Source: DASUBN01 sp035465695 (GTDB lineage Bacteria; Pseudomonadota; Gammaproteobacteria; Natronospirales; REEB76). From it: DNA of 6,525 bases. Made by a program: the position numbers and the translations under genes. Shown here one piece after another: positions 1 through 5,746 of this stretch (positions within the stretch are counted from its first letter, which is position 1; each line of letters starts with the position of its first letter). A model generated the notes under the pieces. The model was not told the DNA's origin, did not search any database, and saw nothing but the letters and a program-made list of their open reading frames with translations. The stretch lies in contig DATIVR010000140.1 in the NCBI GenBank assembly GCA_035465695.1, positions 1-6,525 of the forward strand, given 5' to 3'.

Positions 1-2628
1 ATCAAGGTCAGCCAGCACGGCCGCAGCGGCAGCGTGCACCTGGGCTCGGTCTCCGCCGGCGGCTCCAGCGGCGGCAGCCTGCATGCGGCGGTGCACATCA
101 CCACCACGGACACTTCTACCGGCGGCGGCAGCGGCAACATCAGCGCCGCCACGATCACCGCCACGGGCGGCGGCGTGCTGATCCAGGCCAATGCCGGCAG
201 CAACTCCGGCGGCAACATCCATGCGCTCGTCATCACCGGGCCCTCCATCAGCCTGAACGCCACCGCCAAGAAGGGTGGGGACATAAGCGTGGGCGCCCTG
301 CATGCCACCGGTACCGGCGGCATCTCGCTTTACGGTCACGCCACCGGCGGCGTCAGCTCCAGCGGCGGCCGCATCACCGTCAATGGCGCAATCACCGCGA
401 GCCGCGGCGCGGTGAAGGTGGATGCCTTGGGCGGACTGGATTCCGGCGGCCACATCAACGTGCATGGCTCCATCAACGCCGCGGGCGACGTCAAGCTCCT
501 GGCGGTCGGCTTAGGCAGCTGCTGCGACGGCAACATCAGCATCTCCGGGAGCATCACCGGCAACTTCATCGACATCGAGTCGCGCAACACCAACGCCACC
601 GCCACCAGCGGCGCGACCATCCGCATCAACGGCAGCGTGAAGGCCACCGGCACCGCGCCCTCGGCATCGCCGAACCTTGGCGTGACCATCGACGCCGGTT
701 CTTCGCACGCGCGTCATGGCGCCCCGCAGATCACCGTGACCGGCAACATCACCGCTTCCCACGCCGCGGTGAATCTGAACCTCTGGGGAAGCGCCTCCGG
801 CGGCCGCTCCATCGCCGTCGGTCAATCCGTTGCCGGCGTCTGGACCAACGGCGCCATCAAGGCGCAACGGGTCAACATCCAGGCCCACGGCTCCGCGGGC
901 GGGGCTGCCGTCACCACCGGCAACATCACCGCCGCCGGCAAGGTCAGCATCGTCGCCGACGGCAAGGGCAGGAGCGGCGTCGGCATCAAGGTCGGCAGCG
1001 TCACCGCCCAGAGCGTCTCCTTCAGCGGCTCCGACAAGCTGGGCGGCGCCGCCTCCCTCATTGCGGGCAAGATCGCGGCGACCAAGCTCAACGTGAGCGC
1101 TACCGCGAACGCGGCCACCGGCCAGGTAGCCACTATCTCCCTGGGGTCCATCCACGGGGTGAACGCCTCCGGTGGCGCCAGCATCGACCTCAATGCCGTG
1201 GGCGGTACCACCTCCCTGACCCTCGGGCCCATCGCCGTGGGCGGTTCGCTTACCGTCAAGTCCAAGGGCGCGCTGGACCTGAGCAGCGCGACGCTCCAGG
1301 CCGGCAAGGACATGACGCTGCAGGCGGGCGGCATCGTGACACTGACCAGTGCACACGTGCAGGCGGGAGGCCAGGTGACCTTGCTGGCCGGCCAGCACAT
1401 CCTGCTCGGCCTCACCAAGGTCAAGGCCGGCGGAGCGTTCAGCGCCGATGCCCATGGGAGCATCAGCGACGGCGGCAGCGGCGGCAGCATCACCGCGGCG
1501 GGGGCGACCTTCAAGGCAGCCACCGGCAAGGTGAGGCTGGACGGAGAGACCCTGAACATCGGCACGTCGAAGCTGGCATTCTCGGCGGCCGGCAGCGTGG
1601 CACTCAACAACGCCCACATCCATGCCGGCAGCATGACGGTGGCGGCCGTCGGCAACCTGAACATGACCAGTGCCAGCATCCATGCCGCCGGCATGCAGGT
1701 GGTGACGGGCGGCAGCATCGACCTGAGTGGCGATACGATGGTGGTCACCGGAGCCGTCAAGCTGACGGCGGGCCTGGTGGCCGCGAATCAGCCGCTGGCG
1801 GCGAAGGACATCGTGCTGAGCGGCGTGACGATCACGGTGGGTACCTTGTCCGCCGACGCGGGCGGCACCATCCACAACGGCGGAGCCGTGGGCACCATCA
1901 CCGCCAACGGGCTGGCGCTGACGGCAGGGAAGGACATCACCCTGTCCAGCACCCAGATCACCGTCGGCAACGGCAGCGTGGCGAGTCTGGGGAGCGATCC
2001 CTTGTTGCTGCAGGCGCTGGCGACGGTGGGCCTGAGCCCTGCGTCGCCACGGCCCAATGCCTACTTCAACGCCGGCGGCACCCTGACGCTGGGCAAGTTC
2101 ACGCTCAACGGCGACTACCTGTATATGCAGGCGGCGAACATCACGCTGTTGGGGCCGGTCACGGCGCCCACGAACAGCGTGATCCAGTTCGCGCCCACCA
2201 CCGGCCCCGCCAGCATCGGCGTCGAGCAGACTCCCGGCACCGGTTCGGTGCTGAACCTGAGCAACTCGCTGTTGCTGTCGCTCTTCCCGGGCACCACTCT
2301 CGTGATCGGCAATGGCACCGAGTCCGGCGCCGTCACCCTGGGCAGCAGCGGGCCGATAGACATCGGCAGCAGCAACCTCATCGTCGAGACCAGCGGCACG
2401 GTCACGGGCCTGAGCAACGTCATAAGCACCGGCTTGGTGAGCACGGTGCAGTCGTTGCTGGCCTCGGTGCTGCCGCCGCCCACGCCCAGCGAGATCGACC
2501 CCAATTCGAGCAATAACAACAATACGGCCGGCAAGCACCGCCAGCAGGGCGACTATGATCCGGATGGGGGCGGCACCGGAGGCGGCACCATCACCCAGAC
2601 CACCGACACCGGCGGCGCCTGCCATTAA
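1..2628 (+). CDS. Large secreted beta-helix repeat protein, filamentous-haemagglutinin-like (5' end missing)
   Basis: The frame is open from base 1 to TAA at 2626-2628, giving 875 visible residues; the true start lies left of the window, so the GTG at 34 is not taken as a start. The protein is dominated by Gly, Ala, Ser, Thr, Val and Ile. It is built of short strand-turn repeats: units opening with G-x-I in the first quarter, then regular 20- and 21-residue units around residues 423-591. This is the look of right-handed parallel beta-helix exoproteins (filamentous haemagglutinin or adhesin type), which are normally secreted by two-partner secretion or a related route. The N-terminal secretion domain and signal peptide that would prove the route would be upstream and are not visible. 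The last 40 or so residues are an Asn-, Asp- and Gly-rich, probably disordered tail. Cysteine appears only as a CC pair (520-525) and once two codons before the stop. The FecR-domain gene follows directly. Fold class is fairly sure; adhesin function is inference. Confidence 0.8.
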   Translation: MKVSQHGRSGSVHLGSVSAGGSSGGSLHAAVHITTTDTSTGGGSGNISAATITATGGGVLIQANAGSNSGGNIHALVITGPSISLNATAKKGGDISVGALHATGTGGISLYGHATGGVSSSGGRITVNGAITASRGAVKVDALGGLDSGGHINVHGSINAAGDVKLLAVGLGSCCDGNISISGSITGNFIDIESRNTNATATSGATIRINGSVKATGTAPSASPNLGVTIDAGSSHARHGAPQITVTGNITASHAAVNLNLWGSASGGRSIAVGQSVAGVWTNGAIKAQRVNIQAHGSAGGAAVTTGNITAAGKVSIVADGKGRSGVGIKVGSVTAQSVSFSGSDKLGGAASLIAGKIAATKLNVSATANAATGQVATISLGSIHGVNASGGASIDLNAVGGTTSLTLGPIAVGGSLTVKSKGALDLSSATLQAGKDMTLQAGGIVTLTSAHVQAGGQVTLLAGQHILLGLTKVKAGGAFSADAHGSISDGGSGGSITAAGATFKAATGKVRLDGETLNIGTSKLAFSAAGSVALNNAHIHAGSMTVAAVGNLNMTSASIHAAGMQVVTGGSIDLSGDTMVVTGAVKLTAGLVAANQPLAAKDIVLSGVTITVGTLSADAGGTIHNGGAVGTITANGLALTAGKDITLSSTQITVGNGSVASLGSDPLLLQALATVGLSPASPRPNAYFNAGGTLTLGKFTLNGDYLYMQAANITLLGPVTAPTNSVIQFAPTTGPASIGVEQTPGTGSVLNLSNSLLLSLFPGTTLVIGNGTESGAVTLGSSGPIDIGSSNLIVETSGTVTGLSNVISTGLVSTVQSLLASVLPPPTPSEIDPNSSNNNNTAGKHRQQGDYDPDGGGTGGGTITQTTDTGGACH
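133..612 (+). repeat. Six G-x-I beta-helix units, 22-30 residues each
   Basis: In translation, six consecutive units each open with Gly-x-Ile (GNIS, GNIH, GDIS, GRIT, GHIN, GNIS). They have lengths of 26, 22, 30, 27, 27 and 28 residues and together exactly fill this span. Each unit carries a second strand (for example ATITA, GAITA, GSINA, GSITG) and usually a third (VLIQA, VKVDA, VKLLA) before a Ser/Gly-rich turn. The DNA itself is only loosely repeated, so these are old, diverged protein repeats. Unit boundaries were set by eye. Confidence 0.6.
1267..1455 (+). repeat. Three tandem 21-residue beta-helix repeats
   Basis: Three units of exactly 63 bases (1267-1329, 1330-1392, 1393-1455) translate to aligned 21-residue repeats. 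The pattern is roughly hydrophobic-x-L at positions 3-5, a hydrophobic residue at position 10, A-G at 12-13 and alternating hydrophobics at 16-20. Examples of the shared core are LQAGKDMTL, VQAGGQVTL and VKAGGAFSA. This resembles the roughly 19-20-residue repeats of filamentous-haemagglutinin-type beta-helices, one repeat per coil. Confidence 0.65.
1591..1773 (+). repeat. Second block of tandem 20/21-residue beta-helix repeats
   Basis: Units at 1591-1650, 1651-1710 and 1711-1773 give 20, 20 and 21 residues, opening GSVAL, GNLNM and GSIDL. The first two share I-H-A at positions 10-12. Their DNA keeps the ten-base string atccatgccg at exactly 60-base spacing (1618 and 1678), which fits tandem duplication of a single helix coil. 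Confidence 0.6.
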
Positions 2629-2632
2629 GGAG
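2627..2632 (+). promoter_or_regulatory. Ribosome binding site of the FecR-domain gene, overlapping the upstream stop
   Basis: AAGGAG shares its first two bases with the TAA stop of the exoprotein gene and lies 9 bases before the ATG at 2642. It is a near-consensus Shine-Dalgarno sequence. It fixes the start of the downstream gene at 2642 and suggests translational coupling between the two genes. Confidence 0.8.
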
Positions 2633-2641
2633 TTGAGGACC

Positions 2642-3379
2642 ATGAAGAGCATCCTCCGGAACCTGTCCTGGCTCGTGGCCGCAGCGGCGGTGCTGCTGGC
2701 GTCACCTGCCTGGTCGGAGCCGCCGCCGCCAGCCGCAGCGCCCACCCATGCCGCCGGCACCGCCACCCTGGTGACCGGACACGTGAGCGCGGCTTCGCCC
2801 TCCGGTGAGATCCGTGACCTGGTGAAAGGATCATCGGTCTATGAAGGGGAGGTGATCATCACCTCCAATGCCAGCTACGTGAACATCGAGTTCACCGACG
2901 GCGGCCGCGTCCTGCTGCGGCCGGAATCGCGCTTCCAGATCGATCGCTACCAGTTCAGCGGCGCTCCCCAGGCGGCCACGCCCGCGGCCCAGCCGGGCAG
3001 CGCCCCTGCGCCGCGGCAGGAGAGCGCGTTCTTCCGGCTCCTCAAGGGAGGTTTCCGGGCCGTGTCGGGCCTCATCGGCCATACCCGCCACGAGGATTAC
3101 TCGGTGCAGACGCCGGTGGCGACCATCGGTATCCGGGGTACCGACTACGAGGTCCGCCTGTGCCAGGGCGACTGCAGCGACATCAGCCCGACCCCGAAGG
3201 ACGGCCTGTACGCCGGCGTGCAGTCCGGCGCCATCGCGCTGACCAACCAAGGCGGCACGACCGCCCCCACGGCTGGTCAATTTGTGTTCATCGCCAGCGG
3301 CGGCAGCGTCCCGCCGCCTCCAGGCAATGTCCGCCCCGACGCGCTGACGCCGCTGCCGGACCCGAAGACCTGTAACTGA
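2642..3379 (+). CDS. Exported FecR-domain protein
   Basis: The product has 245 residues. The ATG at 2642 is chosen because of the AAGGAG 9 bases upstream and because translation from it starts with a clean signal peptide: K2 and R6, a hydrophobic core at 8-20, and likely cleavage after A-W-S (residue 25). There is no lipobox cysteine, so the protein should be soluble in the periplasm or secreted. Residues 40-105 (VTGHVS, LVKGSSVYEGE, I-T-S, F-T-D-G-G, LLRPESRFQIDRY) and 130-172 (LLKGGFRAVSG, VQTPVATIGIRGTDYEV) match the two halves of the FecR domain, including its hallmark I-R-G-T at 164-167. A Pro/Ala/Gln-rich linker (108-126) separates the halves. The anti-sigma and membrane segments of classical FecR are absent, so a regulatory role in iron uptake is unlikely. 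The C-terminal 70 residues contain C174, C178 and C244 and a PPPP stretch. It is the second gene of the exoprotein unit and perhaps a partner or assembly factor for that protein (inference). Confidence 0.85.
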   Translation: MKSILRNLSWLVAAAAVLLASPAWSEPPPPAAAPTHAAGTATLVTGHVSAASPSGEIRDLVKGSSVYEGEVIITSNASYVNIEFTDGGRVLLRPESRFQIDRYQFSGAPQAATPAAQPGSAPAPRQESAFFRLLKGGFRAVSGLIGHTRHEDYSVQTPVATIGIRGTDYEVRLCQGDCSDISPTPKDGLYAGVQSGAIALTNQGGTTAPTAGQFVFIASGGSVPPPPGNVRPDALTPLPDPKTCN

Positions 3380-3400
3380 ATCACGCTGGAAAAAGCCGCG

Positions 3401-3426
3401 AAAAAGGCCCCTTCGGGGGCCTTTTT
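3401..3426 (+). terminator. Rho-independent terminator after the FecR-domain gene
   Basis: An 11-bp perfect stem, AAAAAGGCCCC (3401-3411) with GGGGCCTTTTT (3416-3426), is closed by a TTCG loop. The result is a C(UUCG)G tetraloop, a U-tract on the + strand, and an A-tract upstream that could make it work in both directions. It starts 22 bases after the FecR-domain stop codon and separates this unit from adk. Confidence 0.92.
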
Positions 3427-3474
3427 GTCACCTTGTGGAACCGCCGGACCATCCCCATCAGGACGGTCGTTGCG

Positions 3475-3503
3475 TTGACGGACTTCGGGACAACCGGTAC
3501 TTT
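3475..3503 (+). promoter_or_regulatory. Candidate sigma-70 promoter for adk
   Basis: TTGACG (3475-3480) matches the -35 consensus at five of six bases. After exactly 17 bases comes TACTTT (3498-3503), a weak -10 (three of six, keeping the key second A and last T). It would start transcription around 3510, about 60 bases before the adk ATG and downstream of the terminator, where a promoter is needed. The rest of the 189-base gap (3380-3568) shows nothing else I can support. Confidence 0.45.
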
Positions 3504-3568
3504 ACGCCTGCCTTGCGGCGTCTAAGGCCGCCAGACTGCCCCCCAAACGCGTTTTCCAGGGACATTTC

Positions 3569-4519
3569 ATGAGAATCGTGCTGCTCGGAGCGCCCGGGTC
3601 CGGAAAAGGGACCCAAGCCAAGCTGCTCACCGAGAAATACCGTATCCCCCATGTCTCGACCGGGGATCTGTTGCGGGCCAACCTCGCCGCCGGCACCGCC
3701 CTGGGACTGCAAGCCAAGGCCGCCATGGATGCGGGGCAGCTGGTCTCGGACGACCTGGTGCTGGCCATCATCCGGGAGCGCCTCAAGAACCCGGACGCCA
3801 AGAAGGGCTTCATCCTCGACGGCTTCCCGCGCAACATCCCCCAGGCCAACGCCCTGGACAGCATGCTGCGCAACATCGGCCAGCCGCTCGACGCCGCCAT
3901 CCTGATGGAGGTGGACTTCGACATCCTGATGCAGCGCCTGACCGGCCGCCGCACCTGCGAGAACTGCGGCGCCGCCTACAACGTCTACACCAACCCGCCG
4001 CGCCTGGAGGACCAGTGCGACCGTTGCGGTGGACCGCTGCATCATCGCGCGGACGACAACGAAGAGACCATCGGCAACCGTCTGCGCGTCTATGAAGGCC
4101 AGACCAAGCCTCTCATCGGTTACTACAGGGACCAGGGTCGTATCGAGACCGTGGATGCGGTGGGTGACGTGAAAGACATATTGAAGCGCATGATCGCGGT
4201 GCTCGACCCGATCGCCAAAGGCCAGCGCAAGGTGATCGTGCCCGTGAAGCCGCTGCCTCCGGCGAAGGCCGCCAAGGCGATGGCCGTGGCGAAGACGGAG
4301 CAGAAGGCCATGGCCAAGCCGGGCGCCAAGGGACAGGCCGCGAAGGCGCCTGTCGCCAAGCCGGCCGCGAAGGCGACGACCGCCAAGGCCAAGCCGGTGG
4401 CGAAAGCCAAGCCGAAGGCCGAGCCCAAGAAGAAGGACAAGAAGAAAGACAAGAAAGTGAAGAAGAAGAACAAAGAGAAGAAACAGAAGAAGAACGATAA
4501 GAAAGGGAAGAAGAAATAG
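3569..4519 (+). CDS. adk: Adenylate kinase with zinc-type LID and long lysine-rich C-terminal tail
   Basis: Catalyses ATP + AMP = 2 ADP in the cytoplasm, balancing adenine nucleotides. The core (about residues 1-217) has the P-loop GAPGSGKGT (7-15), the AMP-site segment STGDLLR (30-36), DGFPR (84-88), the LID arginines after GRR (126-128) and NRLRVY (170-175). The LID holds C130, C133, C150 and C153 in a CxxC-x16-CxxC pattern, as in zinc-binding long-form kinases; the E. coli enzyme lacks these cysteines. The ATG is supported by CAGGGA (3557-3562), 6 bases upstream, and by the standard MRIVLLGAPG start. The protein is 316 residues, whereas the family is usually near 215. The extra 100 or so begin as Ala/Lys/Pro repeats (AKxxAK) and end with 23 lysines in the last 36 residues. 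The core is complete and looks active. The tail resembles histone-H1-like or AlgP-like basic domains and may bind nucleic acid or another polyanion (inference). The gene appears monocistronic. Confidence 0.95.
   Translation: MRIVLLGAPGSGKGTQAKLLTEKYRIPHVSTGDLLRANLAAGTALGLQAKAAMDAGQLVSDDLVLAIIRERLKNPDAKKGFILDGFPRNIPQANALDSMLRNIGQPLDAAILMEVDFDILMQRLTGRRTCENCGAAYNVYTNPPRLEDQCDRCGGPLHHRADDNEETIGNRLRVYEGQTKPLIGYYRDQGRIETVDAVGDVKDILKRMIAVLDPIAKGQRKVIVPVKPLPPAKAAKAMAVAKTEQKAMAKPGAKGQAAKAPVAKPAAKATTAKAKPVAKAKPKAEPKKKDKKKDKKVKKKNKEKKQKKNDKKGKKK
4427..4516 (+). repeat. Polypurine tract encoding the poly-lysine end of Adk
   Basis: Of these 90 bases, 83 are purines, made almost entirely of AAG and AAA codons with occasional GAC, GTG, AAC or CAG. 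It is sharply A-richer than the GC-rich surroundings. No run of A is longer than three, because every AAA codon is flanked by G or C, so no classical A-run slippery site is present. Confidence 0.85.
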
Positions 4520-4526
4520 CGTGCCC

Positions 4527-4550
4527 CAAGCCCCGCTTCAGCGGGGCTTG
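4527..4550. terminator. Shared stem-loop between convergent adk and rnd
   Basis: A perfect 10-bp inverted repeat, CAAGCCCCGC (4527-4536) and GCGGGGCTTG (4541-4550), has a 4-base loop. It begins 8 bases after the adk stop. The loop bases 4538-4540 are the rnd stop codon read on the other strand. Neither strand has a proper U-tract after the stem, so it may end transcription weakly, pause polymerase, or protect the 3' ends of both mRNAs. Confidence 0.6.
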
Positions 4551-5683
4551 ACGTCCAAGCCTCCTTCGCCGGCCGACAACACGTAACCGCCTGCCAGGAA
4601 GTCCAGCAGCGCCTGGCCGGCGAGCTTCAGTCGCCAGTCCTTCAGCATCTCCAGTTCGCGCTCGCCGCGCACCAGCCGCTCCAGCTCGCCCCGGTTGGCC
4701 AGGCTGGCCGCGCTCACCTGGCCTTCGGCCGCCTTGAGTCGCACGATGGCGCTCAGGGCATCCACCAGTGCATCCTGGCGTGTGCTCAAGGGCGGCGCGG
4801 CGCGTTCCCGCTCCGGCAGCGTGCCGGTCCCCGCGGCGAGGATGCTCATGAGCTCCGCGCCGTGGCGCTTGGCGAGCCCGTCGCCCACGCCGCGGATCGA
4901 AGCCAGCGCCGCCAGGTCGCCGGGCAGTTGCTTGGCGACATCGATCATGGCCTCGTCCTTGAGCACCCATTGGCGCGGGCGGTTCTCGGCGATGGCGGTG
5001 CGCTCGCGCCAGGCGGCGAGCTGTTTCACCAGTGCCGCGGACTTGGGCTTGAGCCGCTGGATGCTGCGCACCCGCTGCCAGGCGTTTTCCGGGTCGGGAC
5101 GATAGAGCTTCTCGTCGGTGAGGGCCTTCAGTTCCGGCTCCGCCCATCCGGCGCGGCCGCGCGAGGCGAGTTCCGCCTCGAGTCTCTTGTAGACATGGCG
5201 CAGGTGGCGCACGTCGTCGGCGGCATATTCGAGCGCCGCGGCTGAGAGGGGACGGCGCATCCAATCGGTGCGCGCGTGGCTCTTGTCCAGGGTGACGCCC
5301 AGCACCGTCTGTACCACCGCGCCATAGCCCGATTGGTCAGGATGGCCGAGAAAACGTGCCACCACCTGGGTGTCGAACACGGGCTGGGGCACTTGGCCGG
5401 TCAGGTTATAGAAGATCTCCAGGTCCTGGCGTGCGGCATGCAGCACCTTGAGGGTCGCCGGATCCAGCAACACCTGCAGCAACGGCTCCAGGGATGGCAG
5501 CGCCAGCGGGTCCACGCAGGCCACCACCTCGTCCGTGGCCACCTGCACCAGGCACAGCTCCGGATAATAGGTGCGCTCCCGCATGAACTCCGTGTCCACC
5601 GCGATCCACGGCTGGCCGCGCAGGCGCACGCAGAGCGACTGCAACGCTTCGGGCGTATCGATATACAGGTAGGGATCGGACAT
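4538..5683 (-). CDS. rnd: Ribonuclease D
   Basis: A 3'-to-5' exoribonuclease that trims the 3' ends of tRNA precursors and other small stable RNAs in the cytoplasm. With the start at 5683 it has 381 residues, close to the E. coli enzyme (375). The DEDDy catalytic set is complete: D30 and E32 in VDTEF, D87 in ARQDLEIFYN, and Y153 with D157 in YAADD. HRDC-type helical RNA-binding regions follow at about 210-285 (KQLAAWRERTAIAENRP, then SIRGVGDGLAKRHG) and more weakly to the C-terminus. The frame stays open upstream to ATGs at 5725 and 5758, but the 5683 start gives the family N-terminus (short lead, then the first strand and DTEF near residue 30), and the longest form would overlap mpl. None of the three starts has a well-spaced Shine-Dalgarno sequence. 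It converges on adk and diverges from mpl. Confidence 0.93.
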   Translation of the reverse strand: MSDPYLYIDTPEALQSLCVRLRGQPWIAVDTEFMRERTYYPELCLVQVATDEVVACVDPLALPSLEPLLQVLLDPATLKVLHAARQDLEIFYNLTGQVPQPVFDTQVVARFLGHPDQSGYGAVVQTVLGVTLDKSHARTDWMRRPLSAAALEYAADDVRHLRHVYKRLEAELASRGRAGWAEPELKALTDEKLYRPDPENAWQRVRSIQRLKPKSAALVKQLAAWRERTAIAENRPRQWVLKDEAMIDVAKQLPGDLAALASIRGVGDGLAKRHGAELMSILAAGTGTLPERERAAPPLSTRQDALVDALSAIVRLKAAEGQVSAASLANRGELERLVRGERELEMLKDWRLKLAGQALLDFLAGGYVLSAGEGGLDVKPR

Positions 5684-5719
5684 GGAGCGGACATCGGGGA
5701 AAATCGGAGTGGCACAGGT

Positions 5720-5725
5720 TATCAT
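5720..5725 (+). promoter_or_regulatory. Possible -10 element for mpl
   Basis: TATCAT matches the -10 consensus at five of six bases and lies 21 bases before the mpl ATG, leaving room for the CAGGG ribosome binding site (5736-5740). No -35 element or extended -10 TG is seen, so this is weak. The whole 63-base gap between the divergent genes (5684-5746) must hold the signals for mpl; no clear rnd promoter was found there. Confidence 0.25.
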
Positions 5726-5746
5726 GCTGGCAGCCACAGGGTTCCC

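Noticed and set aside
739..932. A 17-base direct repeat (739-755 and 916-932) as a possible mobile-element or recombination site
   Set aside because: It encodes the recurring peptide TGNITA of the beta-helix repeats, so protein repetition explains it.
2555..2641. Upstream in-frame start for the FecR-domain protein
   Set aside because: It would overlap the exoprotein end and bury the signal peptide behind 29 Pro/Ala-rich residues; the ATG at 2642 has a strong ribosome binding site.
511..2766. A 751-residue open frame on the - strand opposite the exoprotein
   Set aside because: It lies antisense to a clearly patterned repeat protein, is rich in Gly, Ala, Asp, His and Arg without any domain, and runs into the next gene. 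Repeated GC-rich codons remove stops on the other strand; this explains it fully.
3510..3531. Possible alternative hairpins in the adk leader (GCCTT/AAGGC versus GCGGC/GCCGC)
   Set aside because: Both stems are only 5 bp and such pairs are common by chance in GC-rich DNA; there is no conserved riboswitch or attenuator pattern.
4113..5264. A 383-residue open frame on the - strand spanning adk and rnd
   Set aside because: It overlaps rnd out of frame on the same strand and adk antisense, both firmly identified, and its Arg/Pro/Ser-rich product has no domain.
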